The notes under the pieces are model-generated. The model was not told the origin of the DNA. It saw only the letters and a program-made list of their open reading frames with translations, and ran no database searches. A stretch of 64,000 nt of DNA, taken from IMG/VR virus record IMGVR_UViG_3300017963_000201, positions 62,001 through 126,000 of that record, one strand, 5' to 3'. The stretch's first letter is position 1. Each line of letters starts with the position of its first letter. The position numbers and the translations under genes were made by a program. Of this stretch, positions 46,973 to 56,081 are shown piece by piece. This DNA is from a virus.

Positions 46973-47262
46973 CCCAACACATCCTGTTCCCAATATTCTC
47001 CACCAAGAGCATTAATAACACGCTCTTGTGTTTTATTAATTATGTCTTTCACAAAGTCAAACTCCGCACCTTTAGGGTGAGTGAATATAGAATTAATGTA
47101 ATTACCGACCCGAAGGGCAGCATCGTCTAAGATTAACTTTGTAAGTATACTCACATGATGTTCTACATAATCCTTCCATTCTTGATCCGTAAGGTGAGCA
47201 TATTCATCCTCAGTATCAAATATGCCCGGTGTATTGTACTCTCTTTGGGCTATTCTATACAT
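46969..47262 (-). CDS. acidic small protein with N-terminal YRIAQ motif
   Basis: 97 aa from ATG 47262 (GAGGGAG upstream), begins MYRIAQREYN. Helical, acidic. Another member of the N-terminal basic-x-A-Q group. Confidence 0.5.
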   Translation of the reverse strand: MYRIAQREYNTPGIFDTEDEYAHLTDQEWKDYVEHHVSILTKLILDDAALRVGNYINSIFTHPKGAEFDFVKDIINKTQERVINALGGEYWEQDVLG

Positions 47263-47273
47263 GTTACGCTCCC

Positions 47274-47501
47274 TCAATCAGCAAGATAACATTGTTGAAC
47301 TTTCAAACCGTTCTCATTTAGGGCATCCCATATGTCCTCAAATTCTTCTTTTGACATAGGATCTGAGAATTCTACCTTATTAGGGCCTACCATTACATCG
47401 TCCCTCCCATAATCATCCAAAATGTCATAGAGTAAATCCTCAGAACCGGGACTAAGGTACCAAACAAATTTAAAGTAGGTACGATCTACTTCGTTGGGCA
47501 T
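47274..47501 (-). CDS. small acidic protein
   Basis: 75 aa. FKFVWYLSPGSEDLLYDILDDYGRDDVMV, one alpha-beta domain. No family recognised. Confidence 0.5.
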   Translation of the reverse strand: MPNEVDRTYFKFVWYLSPGSEDLLYDILDDYGRDDVMVGPNKVEFSDPMSKEEFEDIWDALNENGLKVQQCYLAD

Positions 47502-47503
47502 AA

Positions 47504-47707
47504 CTACCCTCTCAATCCTCGAATAGCCCTTCTCAGATATAAACTAGCCAACCTCCCTGTACCTTTGCCCCTTCCTTCCCCTTCACCGTACCCAGGTCCA
47601 TCCTCTTTGCATGGACCTGTGTTTCTATTCCTACGACCACTTCCGGGTTGCCCTCTACCCTTACCAGACCCATCTTGCCTTGGTCCCCTTTGTGATCTTC
47701 TAAACAT
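47504..47707 (-). CDS. Gly/Arg-rich small protein
   Basis: 67 aa from ATG 47707 (GGAGG upstream). Begins MFRRSQRGPRQDG; the middle is low-complexity Gly/Arg (SGKGRGQPGSGRRNRN, YGEGEGRGKGTGR). Ends RRAIRGLRG, like the N-terminus of the 153 aa protein at 50926 (LRRAIRTL). Vaguely like DUF5320 proteins. Confidence 0.5.
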   Translation of the reverse strand: MFRRSQRGPRQDGSGKGRGQPGSGRRNRNTGPCKEDGPGYGEGEGRGKGTGRLASLYLRRAIRGLRG

Positions 47708-47708
47708 T

Positions 47709-47855
47709 TTAATCCTCCACACTTTCTAATTTTGATACATCACCACCATCTGATTCATAAGAATCAAATGTCTCAAGAACTAATTCACCATTTTCATATA
47801 ACCCATCTGAACCCCTAGTTAGATAAGGACGATCCCAACCCATCTGATCACACAT
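47709..47855 (-). CDS. short ORF in frame after the amber stop of the ParB-domain protein
   Basis: 48 aa from ATG 47855, but without an SD. It lies in the same frame as the 591 aa protein that stops at TAG 47892-47894, and the 12 codons between are open, so reading through the TAG would add about 60 residues. Ends SKLESVED. May be a C-terminal extension rather than a separate gene. Confidence 0.4.
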   Translation of the reverse strand: MCDQMGWDRPYLTRGSDGLYENGELVLETFDSYESDGGDVSKLESVED

Positions 47856-47891
47856 ATCATAAAATTGATCTTCAGTTATAATATAGGGATC

Positions 47892-49667
47892 CTATGAGTA
47901 ATGATCGCTCACAAGAACATACTTTTGATCTTCTTGAGCTAGAATTCTTAATGCTTTATTTAGTTGTCTTTTTGCACTACCCTTTAATACATCCCTGTCA
48001 CCATTTTCATAGATCACTTCTACCCAAACATCACCTTTACCCAGCACTCTTTCAAGTGACCTTTTTGCTTCTAATGCAGTTTCTTTATCCCAAGTTGTAA
48101 TATAGGCATCGTCACAATATAGCTTTTTTCCTGCATCTTCTAATTCATAACAAACATCTTGATAATTTCCATCAATTGCATTTTTACCAACGACATGGTA
48201 TTCTACTACATTTTCCTTTTGTGCTTTCATACCTTTTCTCCTTGAGGCTAATTCTAATGGTCCCTCATCAGTGTCTTCAAATTCTACAAACTCACGATAC
48301 TCATGAGTCTTCTCAGGACCCTTGGTGTCTTCTTTAGTTTTCCAAAGTGCATCCCAAATAGATTTCAGATGATTCCAAGTTGAGCTTTGTTTTACCGCTT
48401 GGATCCATTCTTTGAGATTAGGAAGTTTTGGTTCCCATGCTTGCAATGCCCTAATCAACTCGTTTTGCTCCCCGGCAAAATCCAAGGCTTGAGCACCCCT
48501 ACTTAGCATATCCGATATACTTCTGTTTTTGTACATCGGGATGTCAGTAGGCCCGCTCCAAAGATCGTCCTCAACCTTGGTATAGTTTCGGTTCTTTACT
48601 TTGACGTTTGTACCAATTGGAGCTTTATCTACATCAACTTGGGCTCTTCTTCTATTTGCTCTTTGTACCGTAACAGGATAAAAGCCGTACCCCTCTAATT
48701 TTTGTTCTGCTTCCTGTAAAGAATCTGCGTCTACTATATTACCGTCCGCATACTCAACAAAATAATATGGCCCTTTCTTTATAATCCAGGCATCTTCATC
48801 TTCGGTACGCCACTTGCTAATAGTCTCTTCGGGAGCAAACTCTTTAATCACTTTGCCGGTATTAGCATCAAAAATACTTAAATCTTCTTTGAGCACATCA
48901 ATGTCTTTTGCCAATAGAGCATAGGCTTCTTCAGCTTGCTCCAAGTTATCATAATCCTCTTCGTACAGAATCTCACCATGCCCCTCCCCCGGAACTAAGC
49001 CAGTAATCGCTACCGTATATTGATCAGGGTATTTTTCACTCCTAGGTGGCACATGGAAAAAGTCATCGTGACCTTGGGCTCGCTTACGCATAACGGATCC
49101 TTTCTTTAGTTTTCTACGCTGTTCCCGCAATGATTCCACTTCGTTTTGCGGAAGCAAGGTACGCAACTTCCTAAGAGCACTTCCGGGAGATGGGTTATCG
49201 ATAGCCAAAAATAAATCGATTGCTTCCTGTATCTCAGAATCCTTAATGAGTTGGGCGCTCTCAAACTTATCTATATACCCACGCGCTAAATTACCAACAT
49301 ACGCATCTATAGTCTTATCCCCCCGATCCTTTGCTGCAAACCACCTATGCTTACCATCTAGTATAATAACATCCGGAGGAACACCATGGGTACCAAACTC
49401 GCTCTGAATTCTTCCTACATTATTAATATTAATATCTACTATTATAGGACCTTCTGACATAGATTTGCCATCTTCAACCAAGGTAACCGGAGCTACAGAG
49501 TCTATAGGTATAGTATCAAGATAAAAGACATCACTTTCGATCCAATAATCAGCAAGATCCTGCGCGTCTTTACCCAAGTTGTAATACTGATCAGCTAAAA
49601 TTTGTGCTACTTGATCTTTATCTATACTATTAGACAATATTACCTTCCTCGTCGAATTCGTAGTCAT
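47892..49667 (-). CDS. large protein with N-terminal ParB-like domain
   Basis: 591 aa. Residues ~75-135 show the ParB/Srx fold pattern: PPDVIILDGKHRWFAAKDRGDKTIDAYVGN. The rest is a string of small domains separated by RKRAQGHDD (~197), RRRAQVDVD (~345), MKAQKEN (~480) and LRILAQEDQ (~575). Such sites look like cleavage points giving several small proteins. No enzymatic assignment for the later modules. Confidence 0.55.
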   Translation of the reverse strand: MTTNSTRKVILSNSIDKDQVAQILADQYYNLGKDAQDLADYWIESDVFYLDTIPIDSVAPVTLVEDGKSMSEGPIIVDININNVGRIQSEFGTHGVPPDVIILDGKHRWFAAKDRGDKTIDAYVGNLARGYIDKFESAQLIKDSEIQEAIDLFLAIDNPSPGSALRKLRTLLPQNEVESLREQRRKLKKGSVMRKRAQGHDDFFHVPPRSEKYPDQYTVAITGLVPGEGHGEILYEEDYDNLEQAEEAYALLAKDIDVLKEDLSIFDANTGKVIKEFAPEETISKWRTEDEDAWIIKKGPYYFVEYADGNIVDADSLQEAEQKLEGYGFYPVTVQRANRRRAQVDVDKAPIGTNVKVKNRNYTKVEDDLWSGPTDIPMYKNRSISDMLSRGAQALDFAGEQNELIRALQAWEPKLPNLKEWIQAVKQSSTWNHLKSIWDALWKTKEDTKGPEKTHEYREFVEFEDTDEGPLELASRRKGMKAQKENVVEYHVVGKNAIDGNYQDVCYELEDAGKKLYCDDAYITTWDKETALEAKRSLERVLGKGDVWVEVIYENGDRDVLKGSAKRQLNKALRILAQEDQKYVLVSDHYS

Positions 49668-50238
49668 TTGCGATAAGTGTTTCTGCTATAGCTTCATCTG
49701 ATGTTATACTTTCGTACGCATCCTCTAGTCTCTCATAGATCTCATCTGCAAAGTCTCTAGCATCGTCTAAGACGGCATCCTCTAGCATATCAGCTTCTCT
49801 GTTTAATCCGGCTAAGTCTTCTTCACTTAATTCGTATTCAGAATCTAGCCATTGAATAAATTTTTCCATATTGTCGCCGTCTATGTGCATTGTCTTAGAG
49901 TGGTTATAAAAACCAGCATGATAAATTTTTGCTCCCTCGCTTATTTGATCTATAAACTCCATAAAAGTAGGAAACTCATCTGCATGTTTAGGAATCCAAT
50001 CGTCATATGAAACACTGCCTACCCAACAGGCACCATCACCCTGAGACCAAAACCCAGAAAAATATATGTCATCAATATAAAATCCTTTTTTCTCTCCGTC
50101 TTCTTTAACCCAATCGTACACGTAATCCCACCAGTCTACTAAATCTGTATTGATATCTCGATTATTCTCTATAGCTTTTTTTTGGGTTTCAGGATCCAGA
50201 TCTTCAAACTTCTTCCCTTCTTGTGCAAAGCGCCTCAT
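49630..50238 (-). CDS. conserved phage-type hypothetical protein (FSGFWSQGDGA motif)
   Basis: 202 aa from ATG 50238 (GGAGAG upstream), begins MRRFAQEGKKF. Contains YFSGFWSQGDGACWVGSVSY, a string I have seen in many phage proteins of unknown function, then acidic helices. Overlaps the next gene by 38 bp. Confidence 0.6.
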   Translation of the reverse strand: MRRFAQEGKKFEDLDPETQKKAIENNRDINTDLVDWWDYVYDWVKEDGEKKGFYIDDIYFSGFWSQGDGACWVGSVSYDDWIPKHADEFPTFMEFIDQISEGAKIYHAGFYNHSKTMHIDGDNMEKFIQWLDSEYELSEEDLAGLNREADMLEDAVLDDARDFADEIYERLEDAYESITSDEAIAETLIANDYEFDEEGNIV

Positions 50239-50239
50239 T

Positions 50240-50926
50240 TTAGCTCTCCTCATAGCCTAAATAAAAATAGTCTTCGAGTAATCTGATTACTTCGTCAGCC
50301 GCTTTATTTCCAGGCATACCCATACCACCAAAATAGGTATCCTTAAAATCGCTGATGTCAGGCAACTCTTCCAATACCCATTCAGGTGCAGAATTTAAAT
50401 CGATACTCCATCCGGCAGGGATCCTAGATACATCAACGTAATCACCTGTAGCATAACCAATGATTAATATGATATCACCAAACACACCCTGTAAAATTAA
50501 TTCGAAATAGGCTAGTCCAAGGATACCATCATTCGTGTCTGTCTCAATAGGGCTAAAAACATAGTCATGCCAAATACGGTCATACTTTAAATAGTCATCT
50601 AGTAAACTACCGAGGTGGTCTATTAATGATTGAAGTTTACTTACAGGGTCCTCTTTGGCTTTTTTATTAATTGGAAACTCTTTACCCTCTATGGCATAGG
50701 CTAAGTTATATTCTCCAGTATTAATATCCTGAAAAGCTATAAGGGTACCGGGGATATCCTGTAAGGTCATCTCATCTTTGAGATCCTTTTCTATTTCCTC
50801 AAGGGCATCCCAAGAATCCGCTTCTACATCCAAGAAATAAAAATACCCATCTTTAGTATTCGGATCGTGATACTTACCCGGTTCCTTAAGAATAGCTTCG
50901 AGGGCTTTTTTAATTTGATTAATCAT
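50240..50926 (-). CDS. acidic hypothetical protein
   Basis: 228 aa. N-terminal helix-strand domain (FYFLDVEADSWDALEEIEKDL) and a hydrophobic middle (ELILQGVFGDIILIIGYATG). No family recognised. Confidence 0.5.
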   Translation of the reverse strand: MINQIKKALEAILKEPGKYHDPNTKDGYFYFLDVEADSWDALEEIEKDLKDEMTLQDIPGTLIAFQDINTGEYNLAYAIEGKEFPINKKAKEDPVSKLQSLIDHLGSLLDDYLKYDRIWHDYVFSPIETDTNDGILGLAYFELILQGVFGDIILIIGYATGDYVDVSRIPAGWSIDLNSAPEWVLEELPDISDFKDTYFGGMGMPGNKAADEVIRLLEDYFYLGYEES

Positions 50927-51387
50927 TAATAATCTTTACCGGGCCAGGTCGTGACAGGACCTAACCTTTCGGCTTCGCCTACAATGTCATCGTATACGTT
51001 TCCCGAATCATACCCTTGAGATTCGACAAACTTTTCCACTTTGTTTATGGCTTTAATCATTCTGTCATAAAGCCTTTCTTGATCTCTAACCCTTGCACCT
51101 TGGCTTCCCAGATATTTTCTTGTAGCCTCTACGGCATCATCTAGCATTTTTTTTGGTGGTCTTTTCTGCGCCTTCTTCCTTGTAATACCTGTCCCATATT
51201 CTCTGGGTGTTTTCCAGGGAGGCAAAAACATATCGTCTTTAAAATCATCATGGACATCTTGCTTAATCATCCAATGCCCAGTTTGGTAAGGCCAATTAAC
51301 CGAAGGTAAACCATCCAATACATCTTGAGGTGTTCTTGTAGCTTTGAGTGTACGTATAGCCCGTCTCAAGTAAACTAAAGATTTCAT
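50926..51387 (-). CDS. hypothetical protein
   Basis: 153 aa, begins MKSLVYLRRAIRTLKATRT. Has basic KKAQKRPPKK near residue 72 followed by a helical domain (DDAVEATRKYLGSQGARV). No family recognised. Confidence 0.5.
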   Translation of the reverse strand: MKSLVYLRRAIRTLKATRTPQDVLDGLPSVNWPYQTGHWMIKQDVHDDFKDDMFLPPWKTPREYGTGITRKKAQKRPPKKMLDDAVEATRKYLGSQGARVRDQERLYDRMIKAINKVEKFVESQGYDSGNVYDDIVGEAERLGPVTTWPGKDY

Positions 51388-51396
51388 AGTAAGCTC

Positions 51397-53046
51397 CTAA
51401 TCGATATCCAAGTCTTTTGGAAGCATATTCCTAATCTTCTGTTCAACGAACTCAGACATTTCTATACCAACCTCTTCCAAGGCTTCATACTGCTCATTGG
51501 TTAGCAAATCTTTAGCTACATCTTTTGCTGATATCTCTATGCCGGACAACTCAGAAAGTTCTTCGGCAATTTCTTCAGCCCTTAATATTCTTTCCTCTGA
51601 TCCACCCCAATAACTTGGGTATCCGAGAAGAAGGGACCACAAAGATCCTATAGCATCTTCTTCATCCTCTGGTATTTCCTCACCCCCAGCATACCTAATA
51701 ACCTCTCTAGCACTTTTATCCCATATAATTTCTGTTATGGGGATATTCTCAAAACTACCATAGGCATTCATAAGATTTTGGTAATTTTCCATCATACTAC
51801 CAATATCTACGTCACCCCCAGTGTAACCCCACCACCCATCTTCACTATAGCCAAAGTCAATAAATTCTACACCCTCCCCACCATCCCACTTGAGTTGAAT
51901 ACCGCCATGCGTTAAATAGTCCACATCACCGTAGTTTACCCATTTATCTTTAATGGATGCTAATACCTCACCTATAGTTTTGGATCTAGGTTTGTCTTCG
52001 TATACGTCTTTATCAAACATCTCTTCTTGTTGTGCTCTAAGTCTTCTCATTGTTCTTTTTAGACAGGCTTTACTATCCAAAAAATCATCATTATCATCAT
52101 ACCCTAAAAAAATCCCGCACACTATACCACCAACTTCATTGGCTACTTCTTGGGCTTCCTCCTCTGTTTCATACCATTCTTCAGACATAGGGGAATTAGA
52201 CCATTCTTCCCCAGTCCACACAGTGTTGCTGTCATCAGGATCTTCCACTACATATTTAATAATCTCACCGGCAATGTGCCTCCTAGCATTAAAGTCTCGT
52301 ATAGTTCCTCCTGATCCCTGACTATCTTTAACAACATCACCATTTTTTAAAAGCTGAATAACATATTCATCCAAGCGGTCCCCATACTTATCTAGCATTT
52401 GTTGGAAGCGACCTTCAGGATCATTGTCTCCTCGTATGTTTTGCACCACTTGATCATTGAGGGTATCAATAACTTCTATTGTATAATTAGCAGCAGTTTT
52501 CCTACTCTCCATAGGGAAGCCCCCCAAGTAAGGATTACCAAAGTAGGCATCAGGGGACTGTGCAAGCCTACGACCTTTAATCTTATTCACGTTGGGATGC
52601 TTTACCATGTCTTTTACCTCTTTTTTGTACTTATCAGAGATTGGTTTTTTAGGTTGGTTTGGCTTCATAGGTAAACCAGAAGCTACAAGCCAAGTATTAA
52701 TGTCACGAACAAGACGAGCATTTGTGATATGGTGCATCAGTTTGTCATAATCATCTTCGTAAATGCACCCCTGCTTATAAGCTATCTGCTCAAACTCATC
52801 CTGGAGATTTTCCAGTTCACGGTTTTGTACCTTGATACTTTCTGCAGCCAAACCCATGGTAAATGCATTTTGCTCCGTCTCACCGAGCTTAGAAAGCAGC
52901 CCAACATACCAAGACTCTTCTAGCTCGTTGTCTACAATATGAGCTAAAGCAATCTCCAAGGCTTGATCCACTGTGAGGTTCAAAACTTTGTCAAGATCTT
53001 CTGGGACAACAATTTCCGTAGAAGTGTCTTGGGCAGTGATACGCAT
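51397..53046 (-). CDS. multi-domain putative internal virion protein
   Basis: 549 aa, begins MRITAQDTST. Internal GRRLAQSPDAYFG (~160) and RLRAQQEEMF (~340) divide it into three blocks of similar size. The last block has beta repeats (IEFIDFGYSEDGWWGYTGGDVDIG) and acidic helices. Located just after terminase and the K-rich protein. No known domain. Confidence 0.5.
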   Translation of the reverse strand: MRITAQDTSTEIVVPEDLDKVLNLTVDQALEIALAHIVDNELEESWYVGLLSKLGETEQNAFTMGLAAESIKVQNRELENLQDEFEQIAYKQGCIYEDDYDKLMHHITNARLVRDINTWLVASGLPMKPNQPKKPISDKYKKEVKDMVKHPNVNKIKGRRLAQSPDAYFGNPYLGGFPMESRKTAANYTIEVIDTLNDQVVQNIRGDNDPEGRFQQMLDKYGDRLDEYVIQLLKNGDVVKDSQGSGGTIRDFNARRHIAGEIIKYVVEDPDDSNTVWTGEEWSNSPMSEEWYETEEEAQEVANEVGGIVCGIFLGYDDNDDFLDSKACLKRTMRRLRAQQEEMFDKDVYEDKPRSKTIGEVLASIKDKWVNYGDVDYLTHGGIQLKWDGGEGVEFIDFGYSEDGWWGYTGGDVDIGSMMENYQNLMNAYGSFENIPITEIIWDKSAREVIRYAGGEEIPEDEEDAIGSLWSLLLGYPSYWGGSEERILRAEEIAEELSELSGIEISAKDVAKDLLTNEQYEALEEVGIEMSEFVEQKIRNMLPKDLDID

Positions 53047-53048
53047 AG

Positions 53049-53546
53049 CTACTCCTTTTCACTATCCCCAATAAAAGTCATAGGGCCAAAGTCTGCAATT
53101 GCCGCTTCGATAGGATCAACTTCTTCCTTTTTAGTTTTCTTCGATTTCACTGCTTTCTTCTTTGCTGCAGCAGCTTTCTTTTCTTTAGTCTTTGTCTTTT
53201 TCTTGGGTTTGACTTTTTCTACCACCTTGGGTTTTATCTCTTCTTCCTCTTCTAGGGGCTCTTCGTCAAAATCGATAACAATAGGCTCGTCGATCTTTTT
53301 AGCCTTCGGTAGCTTTCGAATTCTAGGGTGAGCCTTTAGCTCATGCTTACCGATAACTTTCTCAGAGTCATGAAGTACAGTGAGATTACCCGTATTAACT
53401 AAATAATTAAAAACTGGATCTTCCTTAATCCACTTACGAGAGCATATGCCATCCACATCGTAAGATTGTCCAGGGTTAAGAATAATGCTTCCCTTTTCAA
53501 GTTGCAAAGGTAACGAGCCGCCTGTGCCATTTCTAACTTTAAACAT
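53049..53546 (-). CDS. lysine-rich tail protein with head-type beta domain
   Basis: 165 aa. N-terminal ~65 residues (VRNGTGGSLPLQLEKGSIILNPG) resemble the N-terminus of the 29276-29905 protein. The C-terminal part is Glu- then Lys-rich low complexity (KPKKKTKTKEKKAAAAKKKA). Possibly a capsid-bound, DNA-contacting protein; inferred. Confidence 0.5.
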   Translation of the reverse strand: MFKVRNGTGGSLPLQLEKGSIILNPGQSYDVDGICSRKWIKEDPVFNYLVNTGNLTVLHDSEKVIGKHELKAHPRIRKLPKAKKIDEPIVIDFDEEPLEEEEEIKPKVVEKVKPKKKTKTKEKKAAAAKKKAVKSKKTKKEEVDPIEAAIADFGPMTFIGDSEKE

Positions 53547-53627
53547 AAACTTTCTCCTTTAGCTTTTCTTGGTCTCTGCCTCTGATTGAATAATAAGGTA
53601 AAAAGATAAAGACAATTTAAGTATTGT

Positions 53628-55547
53628 CTACACGAACCTCTTTAGTCGAATAACTCTAAGGGAGGGCCTTGGGTTTGCTTTTCGGATCATACTAACTTTA
53701 TGTCTGTCCTGTATAGCTTTGTTAGTAAAGACCCTCTCGGGAGTCTTTAGTAATCTATGAACCCCAATATAACATTGGATCATATCGTTCGATCCATCAC
53801 TTCTGTGGTCTACCTTGACTCCATTATCTTGCAAACCTCTAAGCTCTCTTAGAGCTAAAGAACAAGGCATATTTCTGTGATAATAGGGATCTAGTGCGGG
53901 ATGTTCTTTAGCCGGAAAACTTAATTTATTATTACGCATACTTTCTAAAAACTTAATATGATCATCCCGATCTATATCTTTACCCATGGCCAAGATTCCT
54001 ACATTTCTTAGCCTATCAATTTGTTCCATTGAATTCCAACGGTCATAGGATACATACTTAATAGTTAACTTCTTATGTAGCTCCAATATCAAATCTGTCA
54101 TCGCAGGAAAATAAACTTCTCTTGGCTTTAGCTTTTGTTTATTCCCCTTGGGGATCGGCTTCAAAGTCACAGCACCGTCTATGATAACTTTATCTTCTTC
54201 GAGGTGTCCTATACATAAACAAAAGCTATCCTTCTTTTTTCCTGGATCACAATGTATAGCATACTCAGCTAAGTTTTTATATTTTACGTTTTTTATTTCT
54301 AGCCCAATATAACTAAAGATAACATTCCCAACCTTCATATCGAAGTACTTCTCACCATAATCAAAAATAGAAAATCTAGTATTGTCTGTACAGGCTTCTA
54401 TAATTCTCGTATCTCGAATAAAAGGATTCTCCGCACCAGGGGGGTTAGCACCGTAATCCCTTTCGGCACCCAAGGGATCATCCTCAAATTCGTCTGCCAG
54501 GTCCTCTTGAGTAATCTCAGGATTTGCTTCCCAGGTAGCTTTCCTAAAAGCAAACATCTTGTGCTGTCTTTGCGCTTGCTCTAACAATTGCATAATCTTA
54601 TCGTCTTCAAACATCGGACTCGATATACTAATCATCCTGGCATCGGGTAAATTATAAATACCAAGCTCCCGTGCCCTTCGTACAGCAGAGCTAATCGTTC
54701 TAAGGGATCTCTTGAGTACCCTGTAGACTTCCTGAGCGCTTTTCTTACTGTCTCCCGTATCAAATCTTGCCAGCTCGTCAATGATCGCAATCAGTCGTGT
54801 TTTACCGGCCAGGGAAGCTGAGTTAGAATGCAAAGCCTTCAAAGCTAGATTTTTATACTTGAAGTGGATTTCTTTGTCGGTTTCTTTATAGAGCTTACCT
54901 GTCTTGTACTTAGGGTGCGTCTTTTCTAAAGTCTGTAGCTTTTCTTTGAGATCCTGAAACCAGGGGCTCTCTTCGTAAAAAGCCCTAAAGTGCCCCCAGA
55001 CCGTCTCAGAAGCCTGTTGGGCACTCGTAGCGACAAAGGCTATATCCAAGGTCTGCCTTTTGATAACTCGTAGCCTAGACTGAAGATCTGGGGTACAGAG
55101 CGCGTCGTGGACTAGCCCAGCAGATAAACAACCTATGGTCACACCCTTGCCCGAGCGCATCCCCTCGCATCCAACGAATTCATTGTAGAAGCTCAGATCG
55201 TCTACTATATCTGATTTCTTTAGCCCACAATTTGGACAAACCTCATACTCAAATAATATCTGATCTCTTCTGGGAACATCATTTATAGTACGGATTCTCT
55301 GTACGTCGTTACACATGGGGCAGAGTAATTCTAAGAAGTCCCTAATTACTTCGTACTGAACCGGCCAAAGCTCAGGACCATTAAGGTATTCTGGAGATTC
55401 TATAAAATGGATTACGTTGGGTGCGCGTTTGAGGGTGACAAGATCCGTAGTTACTAAGTTTGACGATTGAGTAATTTTGCCCTCAATCATGTCATCTAGA
55501 TCTGCAAATAAATTATCTCTAGCTACATACTCCATATGACTTAACAT
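53628..55547 (-). CDS. terL: terminase large subunit
   Basis: 639 aa. ATPase: GCEGMRSGKGVTIG (Walker A) at ~130, LIAIIDELARFD (Walker B) at ~260, SISSPM (motif III-like) ~305. Nuclease: AIHCDPGKKKDSFCL (~418), VSYDRWNS, and KVDHRSDGSNDMIQCY (~585). An unusual N-terminal zinc ribbon (LCPMCNDV...VCPNCGLKK, ~75-110) is inserted before the ATPase. Packages DNA into the prohead. Start could also be ATG 55535. Confidence 0.92.
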   Translation of the reverse strand: MLSHMEYVARDNLFADLDDMIEGKITQSSNLVTTDLVTLKRAPNVIHFIESPEYLNGPELWPVQYEVIRDFLELLCPMCNDVQRIRTINDVPRRDQILFEYEVCPNCGLKKSDIVDDLSFYNEFVGCEGMRSGKGVTIGCLSAGLVHDALCTPDLQSRLRVIKRQTLDIAFVATSAQQASETVWGHFRAFYEESPWFQDLKEKLQTLEKTHPKYKTGKLYKETDKEIHFKYKNLALKALHSNSASLAGKTRLIAIIDELARFDTGDSKKSAQEVYRVLKRSLRTISSAVRRARELGIYNLPDARMISISSPMFEDDKIMQLLEQAQRQHKMFAFRKATWEANPEITQEDLADEFEDDPLGAERDYGANPPGAENPFIRDTRIIEACTDNTRFSIFDYGEKYFDMKVGNVIFSYIGLEIKNVKYKNLAEYAIHCDPGKKKDSFCLCIGHLEEDKVIIDGAVTLKPIPKGNKQKLKPREVYFPAMTDLILELHKKLTIKYVSYDRWNSMEQIDRLRNVGILAMGKDIDRDDHIKFLESMRNNKLSFPAKEHPALDPYYHRNMPCSLALRELRGLQDNGVKVDHRSDGSNDMIQCYIGVHRLLKTPERVFTNKAIQDRHKVSMIRKANPRPSLRVIRLKRFV

Positions 55548-55580
55548 AGCTTGATTAATTTAAATAAGTCAAGTTGTGTT
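55548..55580 (-). promoter_or_regulatory. imperfect palindrome and TTGACT box upstream of terL
   Basis: Minus strand: TTGACT at ~55574, then TATTTAAATTAATCAA, an imperfect 22-bp palindrome with AT-rich centre (ATTTAAAT). May be an operator or a promoter; a -10 would overlap the start codon. Confidence 0.35.
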
Positions 55581-55636
55581 TTAGTTTATCCCTGATAAAC
55601 GATCACTTTTTATATTATACAAACAAGGAGTAAATT

Positions 55637-55918
55637 TTGAAAAAGATTTTAATTTGTCCCATCTATCAAACCCATTATTTAGCAGATACTAATAGACTTA
55701 AGTTTGGTAGACAAACTACATGTAGTAGATCCTGTTCTTATAAATTAAGGTCTATAAAAAAGAGCAAGAGTATTACATTTAAATGTTCTGTATGCGGAAA
55801 ACTAACCAAGCGCAGCCCCTCTTGTTTAAAAACTAAACATGAAGGACATTACTGCATGATTATCTTTGATGACAAGATTGACACAAATTTCATTACGAGA
55901 TTTCATTTTTACTCATGA
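55637..55918 (+). CDS. Cys-rich putative zinc/HNH-type protein
   Basis: 93 aa, TTG start with AAGGAG 5 nt upstream. CSRSCSYKLRSIKKSKSITFKCSVCGKL...CLKTKHEGHYC resembles the zinc parts of phage homing endonucleases, but no HNH core is visible. The only plus-strand gene in this region; it overlaps the convergent gene by 26 bp. Could be a degraded homing endonuclease. Confidence 0.5.
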   Translation: MKKILICPIYQTHYLADTNRLKFGRQTTCSRSCSYKLRSIKKSKSITFKCSVCGKLTKRSPSCLKTKHEGHYCMIIFDDKIDTNFITRFHFYS

Positions 55919-56081
55919 TCAAAGATTCCTGAAGTTTCTCTTCAAGTATCTTTACCCTTGCTCTTAGGTCTTTTATGTCTTGGGTAACTTCCTGGATAAA
56001 TTCTGCAGGGTGAGTACTGACTTTTAAATGTCCGTATTGATAAAGGTCTGCCAGTTCATTAATAGCTTTGTCAAAATTCAT
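55893..56081 (-). CDS. small coiled-coil protein
   Basis: 62 aa. HPAEFIQEVTQDIKDLRARVKILEEKLQESL coiled coil. Overlaps the upstream gene by one base. Confidence 0.5.
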   Translation of the reverse strand: MNFDKAINELADLYQYGHLKVSTHPAEFIQEVTQDIKDLRARVKILEEKLQESLIMSKNEIS

